Source: Melghirimyces algeriensis
Lineage (GTDB): Bacteria; Bacillota; Bacilli; Thermoactinomycetales; DSM-45169
Direction: 5' to 3'
Length of the DNA stretch: 64,000 nt
Assembly: GCF_900182565.1 (NCBI RefSeq)
Contig: NZ_FXTI01000001.1
Location: 124,001 to 188,000, forward strand
Both the position numbers and the translations under genes were made by a program. Under the pieces are notes generated by a model that had not been told where the DNA came from, searched no databases, and was given only the letters and a program-made list of their open reading frames with translations. Below are positions 8,075 through 16,558 of this stretch, one piece after another. The stretch's first letter is position 1. Each line of letters begins with the position of its first letter.

Positions 8075-8665
8075 ATGAGCCATGTTCCTGTCATGATCAA
8101 TTTAAAAGATAAACCGGCCATTGTAATCGGTGCGGGGGATGTTGCTTTTCGAAAAGTACAGTGGCTGTTGGAAGCAGGGGCAAACGTGACGGTGATTGCT
8201 CCGGAAGGAAAGGAGGAGTTGCAGGCACTGGAGGATGAAGGGAGGATAGGATGGAAGAAGAAGTGTTTTGATCCCGACGATATTTGGGAAGCTTGGATGA
8301 TTATCGCTGCGACGGATTCAGCGAAAATCAATCGAGAGGTAGCCGAGGCAGCTGGTTTCCACCAGCTGGTGAATATTGTGGATCAGTCGGATTTGGGAAA
8401 TCTTTGTTTTCCGGCGAAGTTAAACCGGGGACGCTTAACTCTTGCTGTTTCCACTGGTGGTGCCAGTCCGCACCTTGCCGGTAAGATCCGGGACGAGCTG
8501 GCTGAGCAGTTTGATGAAAATTGGGAGAAGCAGTTGGAATGGTTGTATAAGAAGAGAAAGGAGATCAAGGATTTGGAGGTGAATGAAGAAAAGAGGAAGG
8601 AAGCGTTGAAGCATTTGGTGGATCAATTGTGGGACAATGTGACACGTGGCAACCCCTCCGGTTAA
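8075..8665 (+). CDS. sirC: Precorrin-2 dehydrogenase
   Basis: NAD-dependent oxidation of precorrin-2 to sirohydrochlorin. It has 196 residues. The Rossmann motif IVIGAGDVAFRK is near residue 15 and the family pattern NIVDQSDLGNLCFPA near 105, then RGRLTLAVSTGGASPHLA. It is homologous to B. subtilis YlnF/SirC and the N-terminal part of CysG. The ATG follows AAAGGAAAGAG. In B. subtilis it stands next to sumT and sirB; here the HTH island separates it from sumT and no sirB ferrochelatase is present. Confidence 0.93.
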   Translation: MSHVPVMINLKDKPAIVIGAGDVAFRKVQWLLEAGANVTVIAPEGKEELQALEDEGRIGWKKKCFDPDDIWEAWMIIAATDSAKINREVAEAAGFHQLVNIVDQSDLGNLCFPAKLNRGRLTLAVSTGGASPHLAGKIRDELAEQFDENWEKQLEWLYKKRKEIKDLEVNEEKRKEALKHLVDQLWDNVTRGNPSG

Positions 8666-8706
8666 TCGCTTGGTATAGTGGTTCAATCGATAAAGCTCGC
8701 TGTAGC

Positions 8707-8732
8707 GATCCCTCCTTGGGCAAGGGGGGATC
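8707..8732 (+). terminator. Probable terminator after sirC
   Basis: An 11-bp inverted repeat (GATCCCTCCTT / AAGGGGGGATC with a GGGC loop and one G-U pair), followed by an A/T-rich run with several T residues. It separates sirC from the ytsJ promoter. The T-tract is imperfect. Confidence 0.55.
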
Positions 8733-8791
8733 AAACATTTATTTTCTGGCAGGGTGATAGGGGAAGTTCTCTTCCTCCTTAACCCTGCTTT

Positions 8792-8840
8792 TGGTATAAT
8801 ACTAGGTAATCGATCCGTGGTCTGACCACCGCCGTGATCG
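8792..8840 (+). promoter_or_regulatory. ytsJ promoter and 5'-UTR hairpin
   Basis: An extended -10 element TGGTATAAT lies at 8792-8800 with no clear -35 box. The leader then forms a hairpin from CGATC/GATCG (8811-8815 with 8836-8840) and GTGGT/ACCAC (8817-8821 with 8825-8829), ending six bases before the ribosome site AAAGGAG. The hairpin may affect translation or mRNA stability. Confidence 0.55.
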
Positions 8841-8860
8841 GATATAAAGGAGTGAAAGGA

Positions 8861-10090
8861 TTGTCCTCTTTACGCGAAGAAGCTCTTCATTTGCACCGAG
8901 AAAAACAAGGAAAGTTGACGGTTCACTCCAAGGTAGCTGTCAACAGTTCACATGATTTAAGTTTAGCTTATTCACCAGGTGTGGCTGAACCATGTAAGGA
9001 AATTCATACCGATCCCCAGAGCGTTTTTGACTATACAATGAAGGGGAACTTGGTGGCTGTTGTATCCGATGGAACAGCGGTGCTTGGACTGGGGAATATC
9101 GGTCCTCATGCAGCAATGCCTGTGATGGAAGGAAAAGCAGTGTTGTTTAAGGCCTTTGCGGGAGTGGATGCCTTTCCGCTTTGTGTAGATTCCAATGAGA
9201 TTGACAAAATTGTGGAGACCGTTAAATTGCTTTCACCTACCTTTGGTGGAGTGAACCTGGAGGATATTGCTGCTCCCAGATGTTTTATCATTGAGGAGCG
9301 ATTGAAAAAAGAAGTCGATATACCTGTGTTTCATGATGATCAGCATGGAACCGCTATTGTCACCCTGGCCGGTCTCTTTAATGCATTAAAGGTTGTCGAT
9401 AAAGCGTTGAATGATATCAAGGTGGTGGTCAATGGGGCCGGAGCGGCGGGAGTCGCCATTATCAAATTGTTGCTTTCTTTGGGTGTCAAAGATATTGTTA
9501 TGTGTGACAGCAAAGGAATCATTTATGAAGGTCGCCGGGAAGGGATGAACAGTGTGAAGGAGAACATCGCCAGAGTGACCAATCACGAAGGGATTCGCGG
9601 GGACTTGGCAGAGGCGATGAAAGGATCTGACGTATTTATTGGTGTTTCGGTAGCCGGTGCTGTCACAAAAGAAATGGTCCGTTCCATGAACCGGGACCCG
9701 ATTATCTTTGCAATGGCGAATCCCACCCCGGAGATTATGCCGGAGGATGCCTATGAAGCAGGCGCCAAAGTGGTGGGAACCGGACGATCGGATTTTCCCA
9801 ATCAGGTGAATAATGTTCTTGCTTTTCCAGGCATTTTTCGTGGGTCACTGGATGTACGGGCGCGTGAAATCAATGAAGAGATGAAAGTGGCTGCTGCCCA
9901 AGCCATTGCCCGATTGATTGAAAAAGATGAGCTGTCACCGGAGTATGTGATTCCCGCACCCTTCAATCCTAAAGTGGCGCCGAAAGTGGCTGCCGAAGTA
10001 GCCCGTGAAGCAATGAACACGGGTGTCGCTCGTATTCAGGTAGATCCGGACGAAATTTATAAGCGAACATTGCAAATGACTCAATCTTAA
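8861..10090 (+). CDS. ytsJ: Malic enzyme (YtsJ type)
   Basis: Oxidative decarboxylation of malate to pyruvate. It has 409 residues, the length of the short bacterial malic enzyme YtsJ, and matches it from the N-terminus (SLREEALHLH). Motifs are SLAYSPGVAEPC near residue 45, FHDDQHGTAIV near 150, a Rossmann site NGAGAAGVAI near 187 and AMANPTPEI near 284. I use TTG at 8861 because AAAGGAG ends eight bases before it and it matches the family start; the upstream in-frame GTG is within the leader hairpin. B. subtilis YtsJ prefers NADP; cofactor choice here is not resolved. As in Bacillus, it precedes accDA-pfkA-pyk. Confidence 0.93.
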   Translation: MSSLREEALHLHREKQGKLTVHSKVAVNSSHDLSLAYSPGVAEPCKEIHTDPQSVFDYTMKGNLVAVVSDGTAVLGLGNIGPHAAMPVMEGKAVLFKAFAGVDAFPLCVDSNEIDKIVETVKLLSPTFGGVNLEDIAAPRCFIIEERLKKEVDIPVFHDDQHGTAIVTLAGLFNALKVVDKALNDIKVVVNGAGAAGVAIIKLLLSLGVKDIVMCDSKGIIYEGRREGMNSVKENIARVTNHEGIRGDLAEAMKGSDVFIGVSVAGAVTKEMVRSMNRDPIIFAMANPTPEIMPEDAYEAGAKVVGTGRSDFPNQVNNVLAFPGIFRGSLDVRAREINEEMKVAAAQAIARLIEKDELSPEYVIPAPFNPKVAPKVAAEVAREAMNTGVARIQVDPDEIYKRTLQMTQS

Positions 10091-10198
10091 GATCTTGTTG
10101 AATGGTCTGTTATATTCTTTCTGGGTTTTGAAGAAGAAAATTGTTGTGAGTGATAGACCAACTTTCAGTTGTATTACGGATACATTTTTCATTGTGGA

Positions 10199-10327
10199 AC
10201 AAGGGAGGGAGGTTTCCTCCCTCTTGTAAGTTAAAAAAATCAGGAGTTTATCCAACACTGTTTGGAGCCGCCACCCCCGCAAAGCGGTACGGAGGCTGGA
10301 AGCCGTCTGACCCTAGCGGGTTTTTTC
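10199..10327 (+). terminator. Hairpins between ytsJ and accD, the second a terminator with T6
   Basis: The first hairpin (10199-10227) pairs ACAAG-GGAGG with CCTCC-CTTGT around a TTT loop but has no T-tract. The second pairs CCCGC (10276-10280) with GCGGG (10316-10320) directly before TTTTTT. It encloses a smaller stem GGCT-GGA-AGCC. An alternative short pairing, CCGC-AAA-GCGG (10277-10287), would exclude the terminator stem, as in attenuators. It could simply end the ytsJ transcript. The rest of the 400-base gap holds the accD promoter and no gene that I can see. Confidence 0.6.
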
Positions 10328-10356
10328 CTGTCACAGAGCTTCCTCAAGGGGTTGCG

Positions 10357-10386
10357 TTGCTTCTCTGCTTTGGAGTGTGCTATGAT
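10357..10386 (+). promoter_or_regulatory. Putative accDA promoter
   Basis: TTGCTT at 10357-10362, 18 bases, then TATGAT at 10381-10386 with an extended TG. It lies just after the T6 terminator and about 105 bases before accD. I see no FapR-like or other recognised operator. Confidence 0.5.
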
Positions 10387-10491
10387 AACTCCGTCAGAAC
10401 AGGTTCAAGTGATGTCTGATCGCAGTTGGTCCGTTCAGGGGCCCGTAAATGATGGTATAAATAAAAAAATGTGCACGGATGAGGTGTTACC

Positions 10492-11361
10492 GTGTTAAAA
10501 GATTTGTTTCGAAAACAGAAGAAATACGCGACCATTCCTTCGGAGCAGGCCAAAAAAGAGATACCCGAAGGAATTGTGAAGAAATGTCCTCAATGTGGAA
10601 ACATCGACTTTGCCAAAGAGCTGGAAAAAAACCTGAAGGTTTGCAAGAACTGTGACTATCACTATCCTTTGTCCGCGCCGGAGCGGATTCAGATGGTTGT
10701 GGACGAAGAGCGTTTTTTTGAGTTTGATTCCAATCTATCTTCTGCAGATCCTTTATCTTTTCCAAACTATACGAAAAAGTTGGAAGCGGATCGGGAAAAA
10801 ACGAAACTGAGTGAAGCTGTGGTTACAGGAGAGGGTACCATTGGAGGTTATCCTGCCGTGATTGGTGTCATGGACTCCCGTTTCCGTATGGCCAGCATGG
10901 GTTCAGTTGTCGGAGAGAAGATCGCCAGAGCGGCTCATCAGGCGGCCACCAAGAAGTATCCCTTTATCTTGTTTTCGGCTTCCGGTGGTGCCCGGATGCA
11001 GGAAGGGGCACTTTCCCTGATGCAGATGGCTAAGACAAGTGCCGCCTTGGAGAAGATGCATCGGGAATCCGTTTTGTTTGTTTCTGTATTGACCCATCCA
11101 ACGACCGGAGGGGTTTCCGCTAGTTTTGCTTCCTTGGGTGACATTAACCTTGCTGAGCCAAAAGCACAAATTGGCTTTGCCGGCCGCCGGGTGATTGAAC
11201 AGACGGTGCGTCAGAAATTACCTGAAGACTTTCAAACGGCTGAGTTTCTGCTGAAGCACGGGCAATTGGATCAAGTGGTGCACCGATCGAAAATGAGGGA
11301 AACTCTGATCCAAATTCTGGACTTACACAGCGGCGGGAGGGTTGATCGTGCCGATCAATAA
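10492..11361 (+). CDS. accD: Acetyl-CoA carboxylase carboxyltransferase, beta subunit
   Basis: Transfers the carboxyl group from carboxybiotin to acetyl-CoA with AccA, giving malonyl-CoA for fatty-acid synthesis. It has 289 residues. An N-terminal zinc ribbon with CPQC and CKNC lies near residues 29-51, followed by the crotonase-like core (SASGGARMQEGALSLMQM near residue 162). The GTG start follows GAGGTG. It overlaps accA by 14 bases, which suggests translational coupling of the two subunits. Confidence 0.97.
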   Translation: MLKDLFRKQKKYATIPSEQAKKEIPEGIVKKCPQCGNIDFAKELEKNLKVCKNCDYHYPLSAPERIQMVVDEERFFEFDSNLSSADPLSFPNYTKKLEADREKTKLSEAVVTGEGTIGGYPAVIGVMDSRFRMASMGSVVGEKIARAAHQAATKKYPFILFSASGGARMQEGALSLMQMAKTSAALEKMHRESVLFVSVLTHPTTGGVSASFASLGDINLAEPKAQIGFAGRRVIEQTVRQKLPEDFQTAEFLLKHGQLDQVVHRSKMRETLIQILDLHSGGRVDRADQ

Positions 11362-12316
11362 TGGACAACTCCCCTTTGAAAAACCTTTGGTGGAACTAAG
11401 GGAGAAAATTAACGAATTACAGAAATTCACACAGGAAAAATCGATTGATCTCAGTGATGAAATTGCCACATTGGAAGAAAGAGCGAAGCGCTTGGAGCAT
11501 GAGATTTATGGAAATCTCACGACTTGGCAAAAAGTGCAGATTGCCCGTCATCCGTCTCGGCCGACAACGATGGACTATATCAGACATATCTTTACGGACT
11601 TCATGGAACTTCATGGAGACCGTCTCTATGGTGATGATCCGGCGATTGTCGGCGGGATTGCCAAGTTGGACGGCGTACCGGTGACCGTGATTGGACATGA
11701 AAGAGGAAAAGATACAAAAGACAAAGTGGCCCGGAATTTTGGCCTTCCGCATCCGGAAGGGTATCGAAAGGCGTTGCGGTTGATGCAGCAGGCAGACAAA
11801 TTTGGGCGCCCAATCATTTGCTTTATTGATACCCAGGGAGCACATCCCGGTGTGGAAGCCGAAGAGCGGGGACAAAGTGAGGCGATTGCCAGAAATCTTC
11901 GGGAAATGGCTGGTTTTCAGGTTCCCATTGTCTGTGTCGTTACTGGTGAAGGTGGCAGTGGTGGAGCCTTGGCAATCAGTGTGGGGAATCGTCTCTTGAT
12001 GTTGGAGCACGCTTATTATTCCGTCATTTCTCCTGAAGGAGCGGCAGCTATTTTGTGGCGTGATGCGGCGAAAGCGAAAGAAGCTGCTGAGGCCTTGAAA
12101 ATCACAGCACAGGATCTGAAGCGTTTGGACATCATTGATCAGGTGATCCCAGAGCCCAAGGGAGGCGCTCATAAAGATCCGGTATTTCAGGCAAAGCAGA
12201 TCAAAGAAGCTATTTGGACCGCTTTGGAGCCCCTCTTTCAGATGGACAGAGACCAGTTGGTCTATGATCGCCATGAAAAATTTGAGAAAATAGGGGTCTA
12301 TCATACCGTGGATTGA
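11348..12316 (+). CDS. accA: Acetyl-CoA carboxylase carboxyltransferase, alpha subunit
   Basis: Partner of AccD, 322 residues, close to the B. subtilis length of about 325. Features are an N-terminal coiled region, TRHP-like RHPSRPTTMDYI near residue 60, the oxyanion-hole segment GEGGSGGALAISVGN near 200 and SVISPEGAAAILWRD near 225. GTG at 11348 is chosen because GGGAGGG ends seven bases before it; a TTG six bases upstream is too close to the site. Confidence 0.97.
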   Translation: MPINNGQLPFEKPLVELREKINELQKFTQEKSIDLSDEIATLEERAKRLEHEIYGNLTTWQKVQIARHPSRPTTMDYIRHIFTDFMELHGDRLYGDDPAIVGGIAKLDGVPVTVIGHERGKDTKDKVARNFGLPHPEGYRKALRLMQQADKFGRPIICFIDTQGAHPGVEAEERGQSEAIARNLREMAGFQVPIVCVVTGEGGSGGALAISVGNRLLMLEHAYYSVISPEGAAAILWRDAAKAKEAAEALKITAQDLKRLDIIDQVIPEPKGGAHKDPVFQAKQIKEAIWTALEPLFQMDRDQLVYDRHEKFEKIGVYHTVD

Positions 12317-12355
12317 TAAAAACCACGGTATTCTCTTTTGTCCCGCCGGGACAAA
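12304..12355 (+). terminator. Hairpins after accA
   Basis: A stem TACCGTGG / CCACGGTA (12304-12311 with 12323-12330) encloses the accA stop codon and is followed by TTCTCTTTT. A second perfect inverted repeat TTTTGTCCC-GCC-GGGACAAAA follows at 12336-12355 with an A-tract, so it is not a classical terminator on this strand. Together they probably reduce read-through into pfkA. Confidence 0.5.
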
Positions 12356-12405
12356 AAAAGTCCCTTGGGGCGGTTGGGGTTGACTTTTAAAGTGAGGTGA
12401 GATCG

Positions 12406-13365
12406 ATGGAGCGTATTGCAGTGTTGACAAGCGGGGGAGATGCTCCTGGAATGAATGCGGCAGTTCGTGCGGTTGTACGGAAAGGGCATCATTACGGTTT
12501 GGATGTAGTGGGTGTCTACCGGGGCTATACGGGATTGATTCAAGGAGATTTTAAAACAATGGATTTGGGGTCCGTTGGAGATATTATTCACCGGGGGGGA
12601 ACTATTCTCTACAGTGCCCGAAGTGAAGCATTTAAAACCCCAGAGGGTCAGAATAAAGCAGTGGAGAAATTGAAAGAGCATGGGATTGATGGGTTGGTTG
12701 TGATTGGAGGAGACGGAAGTTTTCGTGGAGCTCAGGCGTTGACTGCACGTGGCTTCCCGGCAGTCGGTGTTCCCGGAACCATTGACAATGATATTCCAGG
12801 AACAGACTTTACTATTGGGTTTGATACGGCAATCAACACGGTTATTGAATGTATTGATCGAATTCGGGATACAGCAACGTCTCATGAACGAACTTATGTA
12901 GTGGAAGTGATGGGACGTGATGCCGGGGATATCGCATTATGGGCAGGTCTTGCCGAAGGAGCGGAATCGATTTTGATTCCAGAAGCCCCTTACGATCTTG
13001 ATGAAATTGTAAAGCGTTTGGAAAGGGGCAGCCAACGCGGTAAAAAACACAGTATCATCATTGTAGCAGAGGGAGTCGGCAGTGGCGTTGAGATTGGACG
13101 TCAGATCAAAGACAAAGCAGGCTTTGAAACCCGTGTGACGGTTCTTGGGCATATTCAACGTGGAGGTACTCCGACAGCCTTTGATCGCGTTTTGGCAAGC
13201 CGGATGGGCTCCAAAGCCGTAGATCTTTTGTTACAGGGAGAAAGTGATCAGATGGTTGCCAGTCGGAAGAATGAGATTATAGGGGTCCGTTTTGACGAAG
13301 CTTTTACCATGAAACATCAACCGGATATGTCGATCTATGATTTAGCCAGTATTCTGGCGATATAA
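12406..13365 (+). CDS. pfkA: ATP-dependent 6-phosphofructokinase
   Basis: Phosphorylates fructose 6-phosphate in glycolysis. It has exactly 319 residues, the standard PfkA length. Motifs are TSGGDAPGMNAAVRA at residue 8, GGDGSFRGA near 102 and PGTIDNDIPGTD near 123 with the catalytic aspartate. ATG at 12406 is used, with GAGGTGAG before it; a GTG three codons upstream overlaps that site. It is followed by pyk as in Bacillus. Confidence 0.98.
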   Translation: MERIAVLTSGGDAPGMNAAVRAVVRKGHHYGLDVVGVYRGYTGLIQGDFKTMDLGSVGDIIHRGGTILYSARSEAFKTPEGQNKAVEKLKEHGIDGLVVIGGDGSFRGAQALTARGFPAVGVPGTIDNDIPGTDFTIGFDTAINTVIECIDRIRDTATSHERTYVVEVMGRDAGDIALWAGLAEGAESILIPEAPYDLDEIVKRLERGSQRGKKHSIIIVAEGVGSGVEIGRQIKDKAGFETRVTVLGHIQRGGTPTAFDRVLASRMGSKAVDLLLQGESDQMVASRKNEIIGVRFDEAFTMKHQPDMSIYDLASILAI

Positions 13366-13542
13366 ACAAACGGTTTGGTTTTGTATGTTTTCCGAGAAAA
13401 TGGTATTTGGAGGCAATACATTTCTTAAACGTCTAGAATCGCTGGGGGAAAATGGTCTCTTAATACATTGTGCGACTCCTTGTTTGTATGATACTGGATG
13501 GTCTCTCGCCCATCTTGAATATTAGAAAGGTGGAAGATAGGG

Positions 13543-15294
13543 ATGCGTAGAACAAAAATTGTATGTACGATCGGTCCGGCCAGTGAGAAAAAGGAGACCC
13601 TTCGGGAGTTGGTTCGGGCGGGCATGAATGTAGCACGCCTCAACTTCTCTCATGGTTCCCATGAAGAGCATTTACAACGTATTCAATGCATCCGTGAAGT
13701 GGAGCGGGAGCAGGGGACAAGAATCGCCATTTTGTTGGATACCAAGGGCCCGGAGATTCGAACAGGTGTCCTGAAACAGGATCAAGTGGAGCTCAGGACA
13801 GGGGATAAGATCATTTTAACCACTGAAGAGATTGAAGGAGATGCTTCCCGCGTATCTGTCTCTTTTAAAAAATTGCCGGAAGATGTATCTCCCGGTTCCA
13901 CCATTCTGGTGGATGATGGTTTGATCAGCCTGAAAGTGGAAAAGGTCGAAGGAAGGGATATTTACTGCAACATTGAAAATGGAGGAATTCTCAAGGATCG
14001 AAAGGGAGTCAACGTGCCAGGGGTTTCCATTAAGCTTCCTGGAATCACAGAAAAGGATGCCGAGGATATCTGTTTTGGGATTGAACACCAGGTGGATTTT
14101 ATTGCTGCCTCGTTTGTTCGAAAAGCGGATGATGTTCTGGAGATCCGCAAGATACTGGAAGAATATCAAGCAGATATTCATATCATCTCCAAGATTGAAA
14201 ACCAGGAAGGTGTGGAGAACCTGGATGCCATCCTGAAGGTATCTGATGGATTGATGGTGGCTCGCGGGGATCTGGGAGTGGAGATTCCTGCGGAAGAGGT
14301 TCCTATTTTACAAAAAGAAATGATTAAAAAATGTAATCACAGGGGTAAACCCGTGATTACTGCCACTCAAATGCTGGATTCCATGCAACGCTTTCCCCGT
14401 CCCACTCGCGCAGAAGCGAATGATGTGGCCAATGCGATCTTTGATGGAACGGACGCTATTATGCTTTCTGGGGAGACCGCCAGCGGGAAATATCCTGTTG
14501 AAGCAGTGGAGACAATGGACCGGATCGCATCCACGGCAGAGGACTCGCTTCAGTATGCGGATCTCTTGCATGAACGCATTCGAGCACTGGATGTCAGTAT
14601 CCCGGATTCTATCAGTCAGGCAGTGGTTCATACTGCAGGGCTGCTGAACTCGTCGGCAATTCTTACCTCGACGGAAAGTGGACGTACGGCCCGAATGGTT
14701 TCAAAGTACCGACCGCAAGCTCCCATTGTAGCTGTTACGCCCCATGACAGAGTAATGCGACAGTTGGCATTGGTATGGGGTGTTTGTCCAGTGAAAGGGG
14801 GAAAAGTGGAAACAACGGATGAAATGTTAAATACAGCCATAGAGTCGGCTATTCATTCGGAAATCGTCCGTCATGGAGATTTAGTGGTCATTACAGCCGG
14901 AGTTCCCGTTGGCCAATCCGGTACGACCAATCTGATGAAAGTTCATGTGATCGGAGATGTTTTGGCCAAAGGACAAGGAGTTGGAAAAGATGTCCTGACA
15001 GGAGAAGTGGTTGTCGGTACCACAGCGTCAGAAATCCGTTCCAAAATGAAGGATGGGGCGATCCTTGTTACCCAGTCGACGGATAAGGATATGATCGATT
15101 CTTTCAAAAAAGCATCCGCCGTCATTGTGGCGGAAGGAGGATTGACTTCCCATGCTGCAGTGGTGGGTCTCAGTCTGGGAATTCCCGTGGTTGTAGGTGT
15201 GAATGACGCTATGGATCTATTCAAGGATGGAATGGAAGTAACGGTGGATGCGGAACAGGGACATATTTATTCTGGACGAGCCAATGTGTTATAA
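13543..15294 (+). CDS. pyk: Pyruvate kinase with C-terminal PEP-utilising-like domain
   Basis: Converts phosphoenolpyruvate and ADP to pyruvate and ATP. It has 583 residues: the catalytic barrel from MRRTKIVCTIGPASE through MVARGDLGVEI (near 243) and ITATQMLDSM (near 270), the regulatory domain, and an added C-terminal domain ending in GGLTSHAAVVGLSLGIPVV (near 530). That extra domain, resembling the mobile PEP-synthase phosphohistidine domain, is typical of Bacillus and Geobacillus pyruvate kinases. The ATG follows AAAGGTGGAAG. A strong terminator follows. Confidence 0.98.
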   Translation: MRRTKIVCTIGPASEKKETLRELVRAGMNVARLNFSHGSHEEHLQRIQCIREVEREQGTRIAILLDTKGPEIRTGVLKQDQVELRTGDKIILTTEEIEGDASRVSVSFKKLPEDVSPGSTILVDDGLISLKVEKVEGRDIYCNIENGGILKDRKGVNVPGVSIKLPGITEKDAEDICFGIEHQVDFIAASFVRKADDVLEIRKILEEYQADIHIISKIENQEGVENLDAILKVSDGLMVARGDLGVEIPAEEVPILQKEMIKKCNHRGKPVITATQMLDSMQRFPRPTRAEANDVANAIFDGTDAIMLSGETASGKYPVEAVETMDRIASTAEDSLQYADLLHERIRALDVSIPDSISQAVVHTAGLLNSSAILTSTESGRTARMVSKYRPQAPIVAVTPHDRVMRQLALVWGVCPVKGGKVETTDEMLNTAIESAIHSEIVRHGDLVVITAGVPVGQSGTTNLMKVHVIGDVLAKGQGVGKDVLTGEVVVGTTASEIRSKMKDGAILVTQSTDKDMIDSFKKASAVIVAEGGLTSHAAVVGLSLGIPVVVGVNDAMDLFKDGMEVTVDAEQGHIYSGRANVL

Positions 15295-15297
15295 ACG

Positions 15298-15340
15298 CAA
15301 AAAAAGCGTTGGGATCAAGTGCCCCAACGCTTTTTTTGCG
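15298..15340. terminator. Bidirectional terminator after pyk
   Basis: AAAAAAGCGTTGGG pairs with CCCAACGCTTTTTTT around an eight-base loop, with T-tracts on both strands. It ends pyk on the plus strand and could end a minus-strand transcript of the micro-ORF at 15366-15440. Confidence 0.9.
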
Positions 15341-15365
15341 TGGAAGACTGGGTTAAAAGGCGGTT

Positions 15366-15440
15366 TCAGATTGTACGAACACGGGGATAAATCCACCAAC
15401 GAAGTTTTTTGCGCCGTTTCTTGCGTCGACGCAGATTCAT
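15366..15440 (-). CDS. Candidate arginine-rich micro-protein of 24 residues
   Basis: A minus-strand ORF starting at an ATG with a purine-rich AAAGGGGGGG site six bases upstream. It encodes a very basic peptide with a MNLRRRKKRRKKLRWW start and an IYPRVRTI end. It is 26 bases upstream (on its own strand) of a terminator that has a T-tract on this strand. I do not recognise it. The basic, Trp-containing character would suit nucleic-acid or membrane contact. With only 24 codons, chance cannot be excluded. Confidence 0.4.
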   Translation of the reverse strand: MNLRRRKKRRKKLRWWIYPRVRTI

Positions 15441-15675
15441 TTTAATCCCCCCCTTTCTGAATATCGATTTCCGATTGTAGGTTGTATACGTTTATTGTAT
15501 TTAGAACGAGCTTTCTCTGTGTATAATCATTGTATATCGAACAACCAGATTTGGCTATTCACATTATGTGAGATTAAATCCGGAAATATGTAAATCACAT
15601 GAATGAAAGCTTGTATCCTCCGGTTTTTTCAGCTTCCCGTGTTATAATAAGAGATCGGAGGTGTATGGATTTACC

Positions 15676-16113
15676 ATGGAGGAAATAAATAAACATGAAA
15701 CGCTTCTTCGCGTCCGGTATCAAGAAACAGATCAGATGGGTGTTGTCCATCACAGTAACTATGCGGTTTGGTTTGAAGCGGGTCGAACGGCTATGATCCG
15801 CGATATCGGCATTTCATACAGTGAATTGGAGCAAAACGGGATTTTACTGCCTGTTGTGGATCTTCATTGTCGGTTTATTTCACCAGCGCGGTATGAAGAG
15901 GAGATCCGGGTTCTTACCGGAATCCAGGAAATCCATGGTCCCAAAATTTCCTTTTGTTACGAGGTTTGTCGGGATGATCAATTGCTTGTTCGAGGAGAAA
16001 CCATCCATTTATGGACGAATCGGGAAATGAAACGGTTGAATCTGGAAAAAAAAGAACCGGAGCTGTTTCAAAAATTGCTCCAATACACACTTTCCGCTAA
16101 AACGGAGGAATGA
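15676..16113 (+). CDS. Acyl-CoA thioesterase of the YbgC/4HBT hotdog family
   Basis: About 145 residues with a single hotdog fold. The family signature RVRYQETDQMGVVHHSNYAV near residue 11 contains the catalytic aspartate of the 4-hydroxybenzoyl-CoA thioesterase clan. A thioester hydrolase role is established for the family; the substrate is unknown. ATG at 15676 is chosen; GGAGGTG lies 12 bases before it, and an in-frame GTG at 15661 overlaps that site. A TATAAT at 15643-15648 could be its -10 box. It is followed four bases later by fxsA. Confidence 0.85.
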   Translation: MEEINKHETLLRVRYQETDQMGVVHHSNYAVWFEAGRTAMIRDIGISYSELEQNGILLPVVDLHCRFISPARYEEEIRVLTGIQEIHGPKISFCYEVCRDDQLLVRGETIHLWTNREMKRLNLEKKEPELFQKLLQYTLSAKTEE

Positions 16114-16117
16114 ATCC

Positions 16118-16513
16118 GTGTTTCGAATATTGGTTTTGATTTTGATTGTCGTTCCCGCGTTGGAAATTTGGGGATTGGTCAAAGTAGGCGAAGCCATTGG
16201 AGCGTGGCCTACCGCGTTGGCAGTCATTGCCACTGGTGTGGCAGGAGGATATTTGGCCCGCTGGCAGGGGCTTCAGACGATCCGTCTGGCGCAGGTACAA
16301 ATGTCTAACCGGGAACTTCCTGGAGAAGCGGTTTTGGACGGTATTTGCATCCTTTCAGGAGGATTATTGTTGCTAACCCCTGGTTTTTTTACTGATACGA
16401 TCGGTTTTTTGTTATTGTTTCCCTATACTCGCGGCATGATCAAAATTCTGTTGAAAGGATTGCTTCTTCGGATGGTTGATGGACGCATCCGTTGGTGGTT
16501 TGTACGTCGATGA
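16118..16513 (+). CDS. fxsA: FxsA family membrane protein
   Basis: 131 residues with about three to four hydrophobic segments: residues 2-22, 29-48, and 70-105 containing LLLLTPGFFTDTIGFLLLFP, the FxsA signature. E. coli FxsA relieves phage T7 exclusion by F plasmids; its cellular role in Bacilli is unknown. GTG start with GGAGG upstream. The same gene stands between pyk and ytvI in B. subtilis (ytzA/ytwI area), supporting the call. Confidence 0.88.
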   Translation: MFRILVLILIVVPALEIWGLVKVGEAIGAWPTALAVIATGVAGGYLARWQGLQTIRLAQVQMSNRELPGEAVLDGICILSGGLLLLTPGFFTDTIGFLLLFPYTRGMIKILLKGLLLRMVDGRIRWWFVRR

Positions 16514-16558
16514 AAAGCGAAGATACTGTTCAAGGACACCATATAGCAGGTGTCTTTT

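Noticed and set aside
12336..12355. Second hairpin after accA as a riboswitch or terminator
   Set aside because: The nine-base perfect repeat has an A-tract rather than a T-tract on the transcribed strand and no aptamer-like core.
11417..12430. Long open frame on the minus strand across accA (337 codons)
   Set aside because: It is antisense to a clear accA gene, has no ribosome site and reads as low-quality protein; a codon-bias shadow.
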